Source: Euptelea pleiosperma
Taxonomy: Eukaryota; Streptophyta; Magnoliopsida; Ranunculales; Eupteleaceae
NCBI GenBank assembly: GCA_035048495.1
Contig: CM068542.1
Coordinates: 39,895,109 to 39,959,108, forward strand
Reading direction: 5' to 3'
Length of the DNA: 64,000 nt
Shown: piece after piece, positions 46,594 through 59,803 of the stretch
How the letters are laid out: each line of letters begins with the position of its first letter
Numbering within the stretch: position 1 is the first letter of the stretch
Program-made: the position numbers and the translations under genes
The notes under the pieces: generated by a model
What the model saw: only the letters and a program-made list of their open reading frames with translations
What the model was told of the DNA's origin: nothing
The model's database searches: none

Positions 46594-47433
46594 AAATTAT
46601 CATTGATAAATTTTTTTGCAGGGAATGACTTGTGGAGGATGTGCGGCCAGCGTGAAAAGAATATTAGAAAGTCAGGTAAGTGTTCTTTTAGCAAACAAGT
46701 TGGTAACAATTTTACCTGTTTTAGTTCTTCCCTTTGACACTCTTCTGATATGGCAGTTTGTAATTCATGTCGTGGTTTTAGTTGGAAAGATTTGACGTTT
46801 TACTGACACCTTTGTTTGGCAGTTTATTAGTTATTTCGGTTTAAAAATACGGAATCTGTTATTTCAGTTTAAAAATATGGAATCTGTTTAGCATTTTTGT
46901 TTCTTGGATCCTCTTAGAAACTCTATTTCCACCCCTGAACTAGAGCTCAATTAGTACTATGGCGGACATTTGAGAAAAAAAGAAACGAGGATGTACCAAG
47001 AAGAAAGAGATGAAGCCAAGTCAGAAAAGATTACATTTGAGCAACAAAAAATAGTTTGTCTCTTTTTATTGGGAGAAAAAACCCTATAATCTATAAAAAT
47101 CAATATGAGAGCTGTCAGCATACCTGATGACTAGAAGATCCCTTTGTACTTCATATAGGTTTTTATTCGTTATTTATGTAGTAAAAAAGTGTCAATTTGT
47201 ATAATGGGGAAACTTCTCTCTCTTTCAGTGCCTTAAATCAACTATACCACACCAGTGATGCTTTTATATGTATGAACAGCCACAGGTATCTTCTGCTAGT
47301 GTCAATCTTGCTACAGAGACAGCAATTGTGTGGCCTGTACCTGAAGCCAAGGTTACAGAGAACTGGCAGAAGCAATTAGGAGAGACACTTGCAAAGCATT
47401 TGACTAATTGTGGATTCAAGTCCAACCTTCGAG
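46036..47433 (+). CDS. PAA1: PAA1/HMA6 chloroplast copper P1B-ATPase, first three exons (partial)
   Basis: PAA1 pumps copper across the chloroplast envelope for plastocyanin and plastid superoxide dismutase. Exons are 46036-46482, 46622-46675 and 47280-47433, with junctions GGA|GTAAGC, GCAG|GGAATG, CAG|GTAAGT, ACAG|CCACAG and CGAG|GTAAGC, all in frame. They give 218 residues. Residues 1 to about 95 are Ser/Arg-rich with few acids, fitting a chloroplast transit peptide, and are followed by a Gly-rich linker (GGGGDGFTGGGGG). The heavy-metal-associated domain follows, with LDVGGMTCGGCAASV; the copper-binding cysteines of MTCGGC are at 153 and 156. The next block (PQVSSASVNLATETAIVWPV) matches the family. 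The membrane helices and P-type ATPase core lie beyond the window, because intron 3 has not closed by 64000. Exon structure and the exact HMA block make PAA1 far more likely than the thylakoid paralogue PAA2. Confidence 0.92.
46538..46593. repeat. (CT)n microsatellite in PAA1 intron 1
   Basis: A nearly pure CT run of about 55 bases lies just before the acceptor of exon 2. It may serve as part of the polypyrimidine tract. Confidence 0.9.
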
Positions 47434-50400
47434 GTAAGCATTTGGTAAACTATTAACATTTTTATTACCATCCATCGTTCGCCCATATGTGTGCCTTAAT
47501 ATTTAACACCTTTTTTATTTTTTATACTTTTGATTTATTATTTATGTACTTCTCAGCTTCTAGTTATAATGTAAAAAATGCCTCAATCGACTACTTATCT
47601 ACTATACGTCCGAGCAGAAAACTCTTCTTTTGGAGGGCCTGTACTTGTGCATCATAGAGAATTTTAATGGAAGGAGTGATCTTTGTGACCGTGAGGTTTA
47701 GGATGACAGATCTTGGTCCATTGGTATGGTTGGACATCGTTGGGTTTCGACATGTCCGATGAGATTGACACGTCCGGGGACTGGGGAGCTTGGCTACAAC
47801 CCAAACCCTTACAATGGAGGGAGCAAATGCTCACTCTCAAGCTCTAAGCTTCTTTCTTCAAAAAAACAAAAAAATCCCTTCTTCACTTCTTACAGCGGGC
47901 TTTATACTAAAGCCCTAAACCCTCGGCAAATATTGGCCTTTGGATCTCCATATGGAATTTCCTAACCCTTCAACTTCTTGAAACGAGCAAAATATCCGTT
48001 TACAAGGTAAAAACTCAAAGAATACTCCCAACCAATGGGAAAATAACTAAAAGAATCATTGCTTCTTCAACTGTGGATCTTCTTGGATTACATCATTCTC
48101 CTCGGGTTGAAGATACTTGACTCGAACGAGTTTTAAACATCTTCTAGCATGGTTGGAGTTGTGGCAAACATCCCTTCAAAATTCAAATGTTGGACCTTGA
48201 GCTGGTGGAAGAAGTTGTGGATTTTTTGGAATAAGTCGGAATGCTTTGGCATGATGCATAGCTGGCCCATGTATCATATGGTCCAAAGGTAATAGCTTGG
48301 GTGCTCGAACAACTTGAGCAAAGAAATCATCATGTACCCCTGACCGTTGATATCGGAGAAACGTTGTGATTTATACCCAAAGTGGAGGATTTGACTCCAA
48401 GATTCCATCAATCCCAAGAAAATCATAATGTAGGGACTGACGAAAACCATATCCACAGGGCTAGCATTGGGATAAGCTCATCAATCTCTTCCTGCAGCTG
48501 ATCAATCAAAATGATAAACTCATTTGAGTGTTCGTATTGGTGGAGAGCTGACCATTATGTCGATTAGAATCGGTGTCAGAATTAGTGCGTTGATCTGTGC
48601 CTGTGGTGAATAGTGCATGGTTGAGATGGTCTCACATTGTCCTTCCAGACTTTACTATCCTTTGGTCTGTAATCTTCACCATCTATCATCTTTCTCAGGA
48701 GTGGTTTACACTGTGCTATGCAGAATTCTTGGGCAAATTGTGATTGGCCAGATGTGGTCCTTCATTGCTTCCATCATCCATTGGTGGTGAATCTTCTCCG
48801 TCTATCCGTAGATTCTCTTCAATCAAAGGTCACTGATCCATCACATATTCATTTGTTTCCACTGGAATGACAACTTTAACCACATAGGATTTCATTCCTT
48901 TTGCTTGGGCACTATCTGGGGCGTCATCTCTCATAGATGAAGCTAGAGTGTTTATCACTCTCTCAATGAGTGTGACAATGGACCTATTCTCCCCCAATCA
49001 CGCTTTGATCTTCAAAGTTAGACACGCCCCTTCGGGGACCTGTTGGGTCTTTAAAAGGACTCAATCAAAGGGCACCGATCGTTGTCTGATTCGATTTGGC
49101 CTTGGAGTTTTTTGATCACAAGTTCGAGCTAATCAATCCACACTTTTCTGTAGCTTCAGTGCTAGTTTGTAGATTTGTACAATTGATCTTTCTCGTTTTG
49201 TAGCCATTAAATGAGACAACTTGCTTGTGGCACTCAATATTAATGCACTTCCATATACGCTGGATTAACAGTTTAATTTTGCTCCTTTTGATGGTTTTAG
49301 AGTGATTGGCTTGAGTTCACGAGTGCATGGATACCTTGCATGTATGAGTCAGGCATATATTGCCAGTCGAATGAATGTTTGGACGCCAAAGTTCGTTTTA
49401 CAGGCTTAAAGTGGATCAAGCTGTCAACAGCTCCTTTCGATGCTGTATGATTATCGAAATCGAGCTTAGGACAATATTGATATGAATATCAACAGAATCG
49501 GGCGTCAATTGAAGCCAAAATGATGTTGGTATACTAATGTTCAGTGTACGTGTTTTACACCGAAACAAGGGTATACACATGAATGTCGAACGTCTCTTTT
49601 TTGGTATTTTTTTCCCTTTTTGTGAGAGTTTGCATCAACAATGAAGCTTGGGCCACACACTAACTCTTCTTTTTTTATTATCTTTTCCTTTTGTTTATCT
49701 TCTTTTTTTTCACTTTTTTTTCGTTGGCGGTGAGCCATTTGAATCTTGTAGCGGGGTAGGCTTCACGACGAATTGGGGTGTGACGATATCTATTTCGAGT
49801 CACTTAGTTAATGGTCAGAAAAGGGAACCGTGTTCGCTCTCTATGTTTATAGAGGTGTATCTTCCTCTTGGGTCTTGAAATGTAGAGGAAGTTGTGAGTG
49901 CACCTGACCTGTCACTCTGGTTATGAGCCTTGTCTTAGGCCTAGTAGGCATGTTTCAGTGGGTTTGATTTGATTCCGTCACTTAAGAAGATAGTGGGGCC
50001 GATTTCCTTGCAAGAAGACCCAAACAGGGATTTGGGTTTGCGACAAACTCCAATCATACCCCAAACAGGGATTTGGGTTTGCAAGAAACCCCAATCATAC
50101 CAAACATGTCCAATGGGTCATGGCCGATCCTTAGATGATGGCCGAAAAACGGGCACTGTTCAATGAAATATACAACACCAATGAGTCGTCGATTGGTCTT
50201 ATTTTTCTAAAGGAAACCTGAGAGGTCCAGTTGGGTTTTGACGTTAACATGACCATGATTAACAACGAGAGGAACGCGACAATAGTTTTTGCTATCATAG
50301 GGCTTTGTGGAGTCAAGAGTTGTGCTGATCCCAAGCTCCGATTGACGTTGGTGACGGTGAAACTTTCTGGTGTATTAATGGTGGTAAGGCAGGTTTTATG

Positions 50401-50988
50401 CCTTTCCTCCTTAACGAAAATACCTCCGGAAAGGGAGCTTTTTAATTGGCTGATTTGCATTGGTTTTTCTAGCGAAAAGAGGGGCTAAGTCAACCACTCA
50501 AAGACGTTAAAAGGAATGCGTAACAAGGGTAGAAAACCATGAGCTCCTCAATGTGTTTTTTGCCTATTAGGCTGTGTTGGAGTACTGCTCAACATCAGAA
50601 AATGGTGGCAGAGATAGGTTTCAACCGCATATCAAAATCTCCACCTCTCCTTTTAACGTCTAGAAACACCGAATGGCAACAGAGTTGCTGTCGAAACAAT
50701 CAAACCCCAAAAGGAATAATAACAGAGATCAAACACAAAGAAATGATTGATAAAGATCAAACCTAAAAGGGAATGATCAACGACCTAAGAGCAACGTGAT
50801 ATGATACTAGATGATGTGCCCAGGTAATTGGGGAGCTTGGCCACAACCCTATGGTGGGGAGCTTGGCTCCAACCCAAACCCTTACAATGGAGGGTGTAAA
50901 TGCTCACTCTCAGGCTCTAAGCTTCTTCAAAACTCAACAAAAATTACCTTCTTCACTTCTTACATGGGCTTTATATTAAAGCCCTAAG

Positions 50989-51211
50989 AGTTGAATTTGA
51001 GGAATTAGGGTTAGGGTTAGGTTTGGAGAAGAGAGAATAGAGAGTAGAGAAGAGAGGGAGAAGGATGTCAATTGTGCTTAATTCACAATGACCCCATAAA
51101 TCTTATTTATATAAAGGGTTACATAAAAAGGACAAGTATACCCCTCATAAGAGGTATTTACAGAACTACTCCTATACAAGATAAATACGTATTTCTACGT
51201 ATCTCATAACA
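50989..51211 (-). repeat. Copia A 3' LTR (left)
   Basis: It is 223 bp, ending ATCTCATAACA on +. It contains the AATTAGGGTTAGGG words and matches 62942-63163 along its full length. Confidence 0.85.
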
Positions 51212-51214
51212 CTC

Positions 51215-54200
51215 CCCCTCAAGTTGGCGCATAGATATCTTTCATACCCAACTTGCATAAACATCTATCAAGTTGCCAACTGGGAACTCCTTTGGTGAAG
51301 ACATCTGCTACTTACTCATCTGTCTTCATAAATGGGGTATAAACCTCTCCAGATACAATCTTCTCCCAAATGAAGTGGCGATCCACTTCAATGTGCTTGG
51401 CCCGATCATGTTGCACCGGATTGTGAGCAATGCTGATAGCCGTCTTGTTGTCACAGTTCAAGCTCATGGTCCCAAGACTGGAAAGCCAAGTTCAGCCACC
51501 AACATCTTCAGCTAGAGTATCTCACACAAGCCATGGGCCATTGCCATAAATTCGGCCTCTGCACTAGATTTGGCAACTAGTGGTTGCTTCTTGCTCCTCC
51601 AGGTGACTAGATTGCCTCCTACAAAGGTGTAATAGCCTGAGGTAGATCTCCTGTCATCTTTCAGTCTGCATCAGTATATGACTCTACTCTCATGTGGCCA
51701 TTCTTCTGAAAAAGGAGGCCTCGGCCAGGGGCAGACTTGAGGTATCTCAATATCTTGTGAGTTGCCTCTAAGTGAATCTCCCTAGGAGAATGCATGTACT
51801 GACTGATAACACTGACTGCATAGGCAATGTCTAGACGAGTCAAGGAGAGGTAGATTAACCTTCACACCAATCTCTGAAAGCTCCCCACATCCTGTAAAGG
51901 TATACTACTAGAGTCGGCCACCTGGTGATTCTGCTCTATGGGGTTCTCCACTGGTTTAGCTCCCAGCTTGCCAGAGTCCTTCAATAGATCTAGGACGTAC
52001 TTCCTTTGTGAGATGAAGATCCCTTGGCTCGATCTTGCAACTTCTATGCCAAGAAAGTACTTGAGGAGTCCTAGATCTTTGGTCTCAAACTCGCATGCTA
52101 GATGATCCTTTAGCTTGATCACCTCCTCTGCATCATTCCTTGTCAGAATGATATCGTCAACATAGACGATGAGGGCCGTAGTGCTATTCCCTAGGTGCTT
52201 CACAAATAGGGTGTGATCGGCTTGGTTTTGAGTATATCCCAGCTTCTTCATTACTAGAGTGAACCTCTCAAACCAAGCTCTAGGGGATTGCTTAAGCCCA
52301 TAGAGGGCTTTCCTTTAGACGACACACCTTGCTGCTATCCCCTGGGGGAGTGAACCCTGGAGGAGGTACCATATAGACCTCTTCATGCAGATCACCATGA
52401 AGGAACGCATTTTTCACATCCAGCTGATGCAAAGGCCATGCTTGGTTTGTTGCTACAGACAACAAAACCCTAATAGAGTTCATCTTTGCCACAGGTGCAA
52501 AGGTCTGCAGATAGTCAATCCCGTAGGTCTGAGTGTACCCTTTGGCAACCAGTCTGGCCCTGTACTTCTCTACTGACCCATTGGCCTTGTACTTCACTGT
52601 GAACACCCATCTGCATTCAACTGCTTCTTGCCTCTTGGCAAGTCAACAAGCTCCCAAGTTTTGTTCTTATCCAGCTCCTTCATTTCTTCTACCATAACAG
52701 CTTTCCATCTAGGGTGTGCTAACCCTTCTGCCACGGAAGAGGGAGTGAGAATGGTGGAAACTGATGTGATGAAGGCTCTGTATGAAGGTGACAAGGCATC
52801 GTAGGAAACGAAGTTGCTCAAAGGATGTTGAGTACAACTTCCGATTCCTTTTCTAATAGCAATAGGAAGATCAGAATCATCAGTAGACAAGGGAATGACA
52901 GGTATAGGGAGAGATGGAGGATTACCTGGATCCGTGGACGGAACCATTGGTCCTGGATCAGCTGTGACTGTCGCACTTCTGCTATTGACTTTGAGCTCCT
53001 TTTGAGCTCTAGGAGCACTGTCAATCACACTAGTAGTATGAGTGGGTGGAGGTCTTTCAAACTCTAGAGGAGGAGATAGGGATATAGCAGGAAGATGAAC
53101 AATCCACCTCTCTTCATTACTACTCTTCCCCAGAAGAGAGGTGGGAGAGAAAAAAGATAGCTCCTCACGGAATGTGACATCCATGCATACAAACTTCTTC
53201 CCAGAGGATGGATGGTAACACTTGTACCCTTTATGGGTAGATGAGTAACCGAGAAAGACGCACTTGAGTGCTTTGGGATCTAGTTTGGTACGATGAGGAC
53301 CAAGGATATGTACATAACATACACACCCAAAGATGCGAGAAGGAACAGAGAAAATAGGAGAATTAGGAGAAAGAACCTGAAGAGGAGATTTAAAATTGAG
53401 AACACGAGAGGGTATTCTGTTACTCAAGTAGGCAGTCGTCAACACAGCATCTAACCAATAGGTCTTGGGGACATGAGAGCCAATCAAAAGAGATCTTGCT
53501 ATCTCAGTCAAATGTCGCATTTTTTTCTCAGCTACACCATTCTATTGAGGGGTGTAGCTATAAGAATTTTGATGACAAATCCCATGGTCAAGAAGGTAGT
53601 ATTGAAGGCCCCCAAACATATATTCTCCACCCTAGTCAGTACGAAGAACCTTGATGGAGATACCATATTGGGTTTGGATCATCTTATGAAAACCCTGAAA
53701 GATGGACTGAGCTTCATCCTTGGTTTTCATGAGATAAACCCATGTACACCTAGTATGATCATCAACAAAGAAAATGAAGTAGCGGAAGCCAAAGATAGAA
53801 ATAGTTGGGGAAGGTCCCCATACATCAGAATGCACAATGTCAAAACAAGTAGAACTTCTATTACCTTTGGAGGGATAATTTGATCTACAATGCTTGGAGA
53901 GCTCATATGTCTCACAGTGTAAAGCAGAAAAAGAAACAAAAGTAAACAAACTAGGAAATAAAAGTTTCAAATACTGAAAGGAGACATGCTCTAGACGAGC
54001 ATGCCAGTTCAAAACAACATTTATCTTACTACTACTACTACTAGTAGAAGACTGTAGTGCTGTGGGCTCAGAAAGGTGTCCATCCAGAAGGTAGAGGCCA
54101 TTAGCTTCATGTCCAGTGCCAATCGTCCTCCTCGTCTCTAGGTCTTGAAAGACACAAGTAGGAAAAAGTGACACTGCAGTTTAGGGTATACTTGTCCTTT

Positions 54201-55745
54201 TTTATGTAACCCTTTATATAAATAAGATTTATGGGGTCATTGTGAATTAAGTACAATTGACATCCTTTCTCCCTCTTCTCTACTCTCTATTCTCTCTTCT
54301 CCAAACCTAACCCTAACCCCTAATTCCTCAAATTCAACTTGGTATCAAAGCACTAACAGAAAGAAGGTTAGAAGTAAATCTAAGAACACGCAAAACAGAT
54401 GAAAGAAACAATTGGGGAGAGGAAATGATATTCCCTTTCCCAGACACAGAAGATAAGGTGCCATCAGCTGTTTTCGCCTTATCACGGCCAGAATAGATAG
54501 TATAACTGGAAAATAAGGAAGGCCCGTCATGTGTTTTGAATCCCCATAATCAATGATCCAAGTGGGACTGGACGATGGAAGAGACACATGATGAGCAGGT
54601 CTAGGGTTACTTGACTGGGCAAAGGAGGTGGACGATGTGGCGAAAAGACCATCCAGCTACTGAAGCAATCGTCGAAGGCCTGCTAGCTCTGTGGCTGAGA
54701 TACCACCAGTCTGAGAGATAGTCAGAGACTGTCCAGGAGGAGCTAAACCTGAAGTATCCACACCGGCAGTATGAGTATCAGAAGACCCTGGCTGGCTAGG
54801 GCGACCATGTAACTTCCAACATTTGGCATGCACATGCCCTAACTTGCCACAGAAATCGCACTTGGGCCTCTCTCTAGTCAAGGACTTCCCAGAAGATGGT
54901 CCAGTAGGAGCATAGGATGGAGCTGAGACATGAGTCTGATAAGATGAGCCTTTCTGAGGTTGCTGTGACTGCTGGGGCTGATAAGCAGGAGAGGCAGCTA
55001 GCGCTGATCGCTCTGGAAGGAGATGCTCACTCTGAAGAGAGATCCGCCTACTCTCTTCACTCTGAAGATAGGCGTACACCTCACTGAGAGAGGGAAGATC
55101 CACCCTACTACTCAAGATCTGTACACGAGCCAGCTCATAAGAAGGATTTAGGCCAGCAAGAAAATCAAAGATCTGGCTTTTCTCTATATATCGACGAAAG
55201 GGGGCAATCTCTGTGGGATTGAGATGCTGATAGGAGTAATAATGATCAAGCTCCTGCCACAAGGTTCGAAGAGCAGTATAGTACTGAGAAAGGGACTTCT
55301 CCCCTTGCCGGAAGTGGGAGATAGTCTGCTGTTGCGAATAGGTCTTCTCAGTGATCTCCAAAATCTCTTGCGCTGTGCGCATGAATAAGAAACTCTCACT
55401 GATATCAGGCTCCATAGAGTTGAGGAGCCATGACATGACAGTAAGATCATCTGTCTGCCACTGTCGATAAGAAGGATCAGATCTGGGAGGCTCAACCGTA
55501 TCTCCTGTTGTGTGGCCAAGTTTCCCACGGCCCCCAATGAACAACCGTGCAGCCTGAGCCTAGCGTAAGTAGTTCTTACCATCTAACTTCACTGGGGTGA
55601 TCTGGAAACTTGGGTTCTCATAGGCTAAGTGCTGCACTATAGGGCCTCCAACTCCACTTGAGGGAACTTTTGTGCTCACGTCTGACCCGAATGGAGAAAC
55701 TAAGGAAGGTGGAGGAACCACGGGAGGTGGTGGAGGATCTGCCAT
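51215..55745 (-). pseudogene. Broken copia A gag-pol
   Basis: Gag starts at 55745 (MADPPPPP) and carries a CX2CX4HX4C knuckle (CDFCGKLGHVHAKC) near 54850. A protease-like region with an altered active-site context (WIIDYGDSKHMTG) lies near 54540. The GAG-preintegrase/integrase part spans about 54170-52700. Reverse transcriptase has the catalytic VYVDDIILT near 52160, and RNase H spans about 51850-51220. Stops and frameshifts separate these parts, for instance at about 55560, 54657, 53520, 52290 and 51860. The block 54186-54358 is a foreign inverted LTR piece. Confidence 0.85.
54186..54358 (+). repeat. Inverted LTR-plus-PBS fragment inside copia A
   Basis: This stretch is the reverse complement of the right-hand part of the A LTR: GTATACTTGTCC, TAAATAAGATTTATGG, ACCCTAACCC, AATTCAACT. 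It is followed by TGGTATCAAAGC, a primer-binding site. The first 65 bases or so of the LTR are missing. It interrupts the coding region between the protease and pre-integrase parts. Confidence 0.75.
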
Positions 55746-56390
55746 GAAGAACTATGGATACGGCCAGATCTAGGTCCAAAGAGGGCTAAAAAACACATCG
55801 ACGGCCAACAGAACACTCGAAGTGATCCTAATAGGCATGTAGGACCCAAATTTCTCCCAAATTAACCAATAAAAGGACTTAGAGAAGAATAGGAGTCAAT
55901 AAACACCCATATGAACCTTGAAAATGGGGTGTAAGGGGCCGGATTAAGAAGAGAGGCTATATTTAGAGGCTAAAATAATTGCCTATGACCAGCAAACCAT
56001 TGGAGAGGAGATTTAGTGGTGTTTTGTGGTGATTTAGGGAGTTTTTGGACCAAGCCGATGGCCAATATAGCCAAAGAAGTTACTGGCGGTAACTATAGAG
56101 GAGAGAAAACCTCCCACAATCCTCAATACTTAATGGATTGGTTCGAGTGAGGTGTGTCCATGTTCCTGGGATTGGGGGGGGGGGGGACTACATCGAAGCA
56201 ACAAAACCCAAAAAATCCATTAAGGGTTTGAAAATCAAACTGGTTTACAAATCGAGAATGGCCAAAACCCCCCTCAAATGGATCCCGAAAATTCCCAAAA
56301 AATAACCAAAAAACAGAAAAATATTGTCTACCAATTGGCAAAGGTTTCAGCAAACCTCAATTTTCATGTCCATAGAGCTGATGACGTCAG

Positions 56391-56697
56391 TGTTGTAAAT
56401 AAGGTTGTAACCAGTAGATGAAGGTTGTAGATAGAAGAGGGAAAAAGTGTAATGGAGGCGGAAGGTAGAGGAGATTAGGGTTAGAGAGAAGTTGTGGGAT
56501 GAGGAGAGAATGAGTTGTTGATTCATTCTCTCTCGCAATGTATATATATATATGATGGGGAGAAACCCTACAAAAGAGAACACTATTCATGCAACACTAT
56601 TCATGTGAATAGTGAAAGCCCAAAAAAGGCCCCACGTGGGAAGCGGGACGCAGCCCACTTGAGACACCCACGTGGGTGTATTACATAAACTCCAACA
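56391..56697 (-). repeat. Copia B 3' LTR (left)
   Basis: It is 307 bp. Compared with the right copy it has a shorter TA microsatellite (near 56540) and a short extra ACACTATTCATGCA segment. Otherwise differences are few. Confidence 0.88.
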
Positions 56698-58016
56698 CTC
56701 CCTCTCAAGCTGGTGCGAAGATATCCATCATGCCCAGCTTGCCAGTCAAGGTATGAAGAATAGACTTGTTCACCCCCTTTGTGAGTATGTCGGCAACTTG
56801 TTCCTGTGTTCTCACATACGGAGTACAAATCAATCCTTGTTGAAGTTTCTCTTTGATGAAGTGACGATCAACTTCAATATGCTTGGTCCTATCATGCTAG
56901 ACTGGGTTGTGAGCAATGCTGATGGCAGCTTTGTTGTCATAGTAGAGGCTCATCGGCTCTGTCACATGGAGTCCCAGTTCCTCAAGCACGGTCCTCAACC
57001 AAAGGAGTTCGAACACACCATGTGCCATAGAGTGAAATTTTGCCTCTGTATTGGATCGAGCTACAATTGGCTGCTTCTTGCTTCGCCAAGAGACAAGATT
57101 TCCTCCAACAGGGGTACATTATCCTGACGTAGACCGACGATCAGTAACTGAACCTGCCTAATCTGCGTCAGTATATGCTTCTACTCTTAAATGTCCATGT
57201 CGCCCGAACAGTATTCCACGACCTGGAGAGCCCTTGAGGTACTGAAGAACTCGGTGAATTGCCTCAAGATGTGATGACCGTGGTGCATGCATAAACTGAC
57301 TGACAACACTAATAGCGTAAGCAATACCCGGACGGGTGTGTGCCAAGTAGATCAGCCTGCCAACCAAACGTTGAAACATAGCGACATCCTCAAGGGTGTC
57401 ACCGTCCTCAGAATTTAGCCGATGGTTTTGATCAGTTGGAGTCTCTGCTGGTCGAGCTCCCAAATACCCAGTTTCATCCAGAAGGTCCAATACATACTTC
57501 CGTTGAGAGATGAAGATGCCCTTCTGAGACCGAGCAACTTTAATTCCCAAGAAGTATTTCAGTGGCCCCAAATCCTTTGTCTCAAACTCCGATGATAAGA
57601 AGGTTTCAGCTGCTTTATCTCCTTAGGATCATTCCCAGTGATGACAATGTCATCAACATAGACGATCAGTGCCGTGGTACTAGTCTGTTGGTGCTTCACA
57701 AACAACGTGTGATCGGCCTGACTCTACTTGTAGCCCACTCGTCTGATCGCACTGCTAAACCGCTCGAACCATGCCCTTGGAGATTGCTTTAGCCCATACA
57801 GGGCTTTCCTTAACTTGCACACCTTGTCGTCACCTTCAGCAAGTGTCAACCCAGGTGGTAGTTTCACGTACACCTCTTTTGTCAGATCTCCATGCAGAAA
57901 GACATTCTTCACATCTAGTTGATGTAATGGCCAGGACAGGTTGGCAGCTAAGGATAGAAGATCTCTAACTGAGTTCATCTTGGCCACAGGTACAAAAGTC
58001 TCCTGATAGTCTATCC

Positions 58017-58386
58017 CGAGGTTTAAAGGAGGCCGTTTTAACGGTTAAACGGACTGGGGCCGTTAAAACGGATTGAAACGGTCAGGGGCAAAAATGGTAA
58101 AAACGGAATTAAACGAATTTTAACGGAAAAAAGCATAAAAAGTGGCGCTGAAATTGAAATTTTGAAATTTGAAAATTAAAAAAAATGGAATTTAACGGAT
58201 TTAAATGGTTTTAACGGCCGTTTTTTTTACAAAATTTTTCAAAATTAAACGGCTGTTTAAACGATTTTAACGGCCGTGAAAACAAAAAAACGGCCGTTTT
58301 TTTCAAAATCGATAAAACGTGTTTAAACGGTTTTAACGGAAACGGGTTTGGGGCGTTCCGTTTAAACGATCGATTTTAAAACCATG
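58017..58386. mobile_element. hAT-like MITE in copia B reverse transcriptase, AACGG-word interior
   Basis: Identical 8-mers GTCTATCC flank it (58009-58016 and 58387-58394). The ends CGAGGTTTAAAGG and (minus strand) CATGGTTTTAAAATCG are near inverted repeats. The interior is built almost entirely of TTTAACGG/CCGTTAAA words. It is 370 bp. Confidence 0.82.
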
Positions 58387-59459
58387 GTCTATCCCATATG
58401 TCTGAGTGAATCCTTTGGCTATGAGTTGTGCCTTGTATCGTTCGACTGACCAGTTAGCTTTATGTTTTACTGTAAAGGCCCATTTGCACCCCACAGGTTT
58501 CTTTCCTCTGGGTAGTTGAACAAGTTCCCATGTTTTGTTCTTCTCAAGAGCCTGCATTTCATCCATCATAGCTTCTTTTCACTTTAGGTGACTAAGTGTG
58601 TCTGCAACACTGGAAGGCAAAGAAACAGATGATGCAATATTGACAAAATTCTGATATGACGGAGACATAGACTGATACGAGACAAAATGTGAGATAGGGT
58701 GTTTCGTACAAGTACGTACACCCTTCCGAAGTGTAATAGGGAGGTCAATATCAGTGCTCATATGATCATCAGAAGTAGGAGATGCATGTGGCTCAAGAAC
58801 AGAAATAGGAACTGAGGTAGGGACAGAAGCAATACCTGGAACTGGATCCGAGGGGAGACTTGCAGATGTAGGCTCAAGGACAGTGGCTTGTCCTTTTTTC
58901 TTGGTTTTGACATATACACGCACATCAGCTGCAATAGTGGAAGTGTCCTTGTCACTAGATTGAGGTCCTGGCATAGGAATATAGATAGGCAGAGGGCTGG
59001 GGACACTCTCTTCTGCAACATCATGCTCCCCCTGAAGAGAGGTTTGCTCACCAAAGAAGGGGATGGACTCAGCGAATGTGACATCCATAGAGATGAAACG
59101 GCGACGGGTAGTAGGATGATAACATTTGGACCCTTTTTTATTAGAGGGGTGCCCCAAAAAGATGCACTTCAAGGCCTGCAGATCTAACTTTCCCTCGAAG
59201 AACGGTGAATATGGACATAACAAACACACTCAAAGACCTTAAGAGGAACAACGAAAGCCGGGCGGTCAGGAACCAGGAGAGATAGGGGAGTCTGAAATCC
59301 GAGAACCCGAGATGGCATACGATTGATGAGGTAAGCAGCAAGTAAGATAGACTCAGACCAATAGTGTTCAGAAACTTGCATTCTTAACCGGAGAGCATGC
59401 TCAACTTCAAGAAGGTGACGATTTTTTCTCTCAGCAGTCCCATTCTGTTGAGGTGTTGA

Positions 59460-59803
59460 CAAGGTTTAAAATTTCGTTTCGGATGAATGTCTCGGTCAAG
59501 TGAAAAACCGAGATAAACTCCGAAACGAAACGAAACATTGAAAAAACGAAATTTTCGAAACATTTTCGAAACATTGCGAAACATTATGAAACATTACAAA
59601 ACATTACGAAATATTATTCAAAATCATTAAATTATATTTTTTTGGATTGTATCGGATTGTCTCTGTTTGTTTCGGCCAAACAAACCGAAACATTCCGAAA
59701 CAAAACGAAACATTACGAAACATACGAAATATTTAATGTTTCGTTTCGGTTTCCTTACGAAACGAAACGAAACATACGAAACATTCCGAAATTTTAAACC
59801 ATG
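59460..59803. mobile_element. hAT-like MITE in copia B integrase, CGAAAC-word interior
   Basis: Identical 8-mers GGTGTTGA flank it (59452-59459 and 59804-59811). The ends are CAAGGTTTAAAATTTCG and (minus strand) CATGGTTTAAAATTTCGG. The interior is repeated CGAAACATTACGAAAC words. It interrupts the integrase frame exactly at the duplicated Ser-Thr-Pro codons. It is 344 bp. Confidence 0.85.

Noticed and set aside
48113..50830. A host gene fragment or gag-pol inside repeat pair C
   Set aside because: Translations of both strands gave only short frames with no motif I could recognise.
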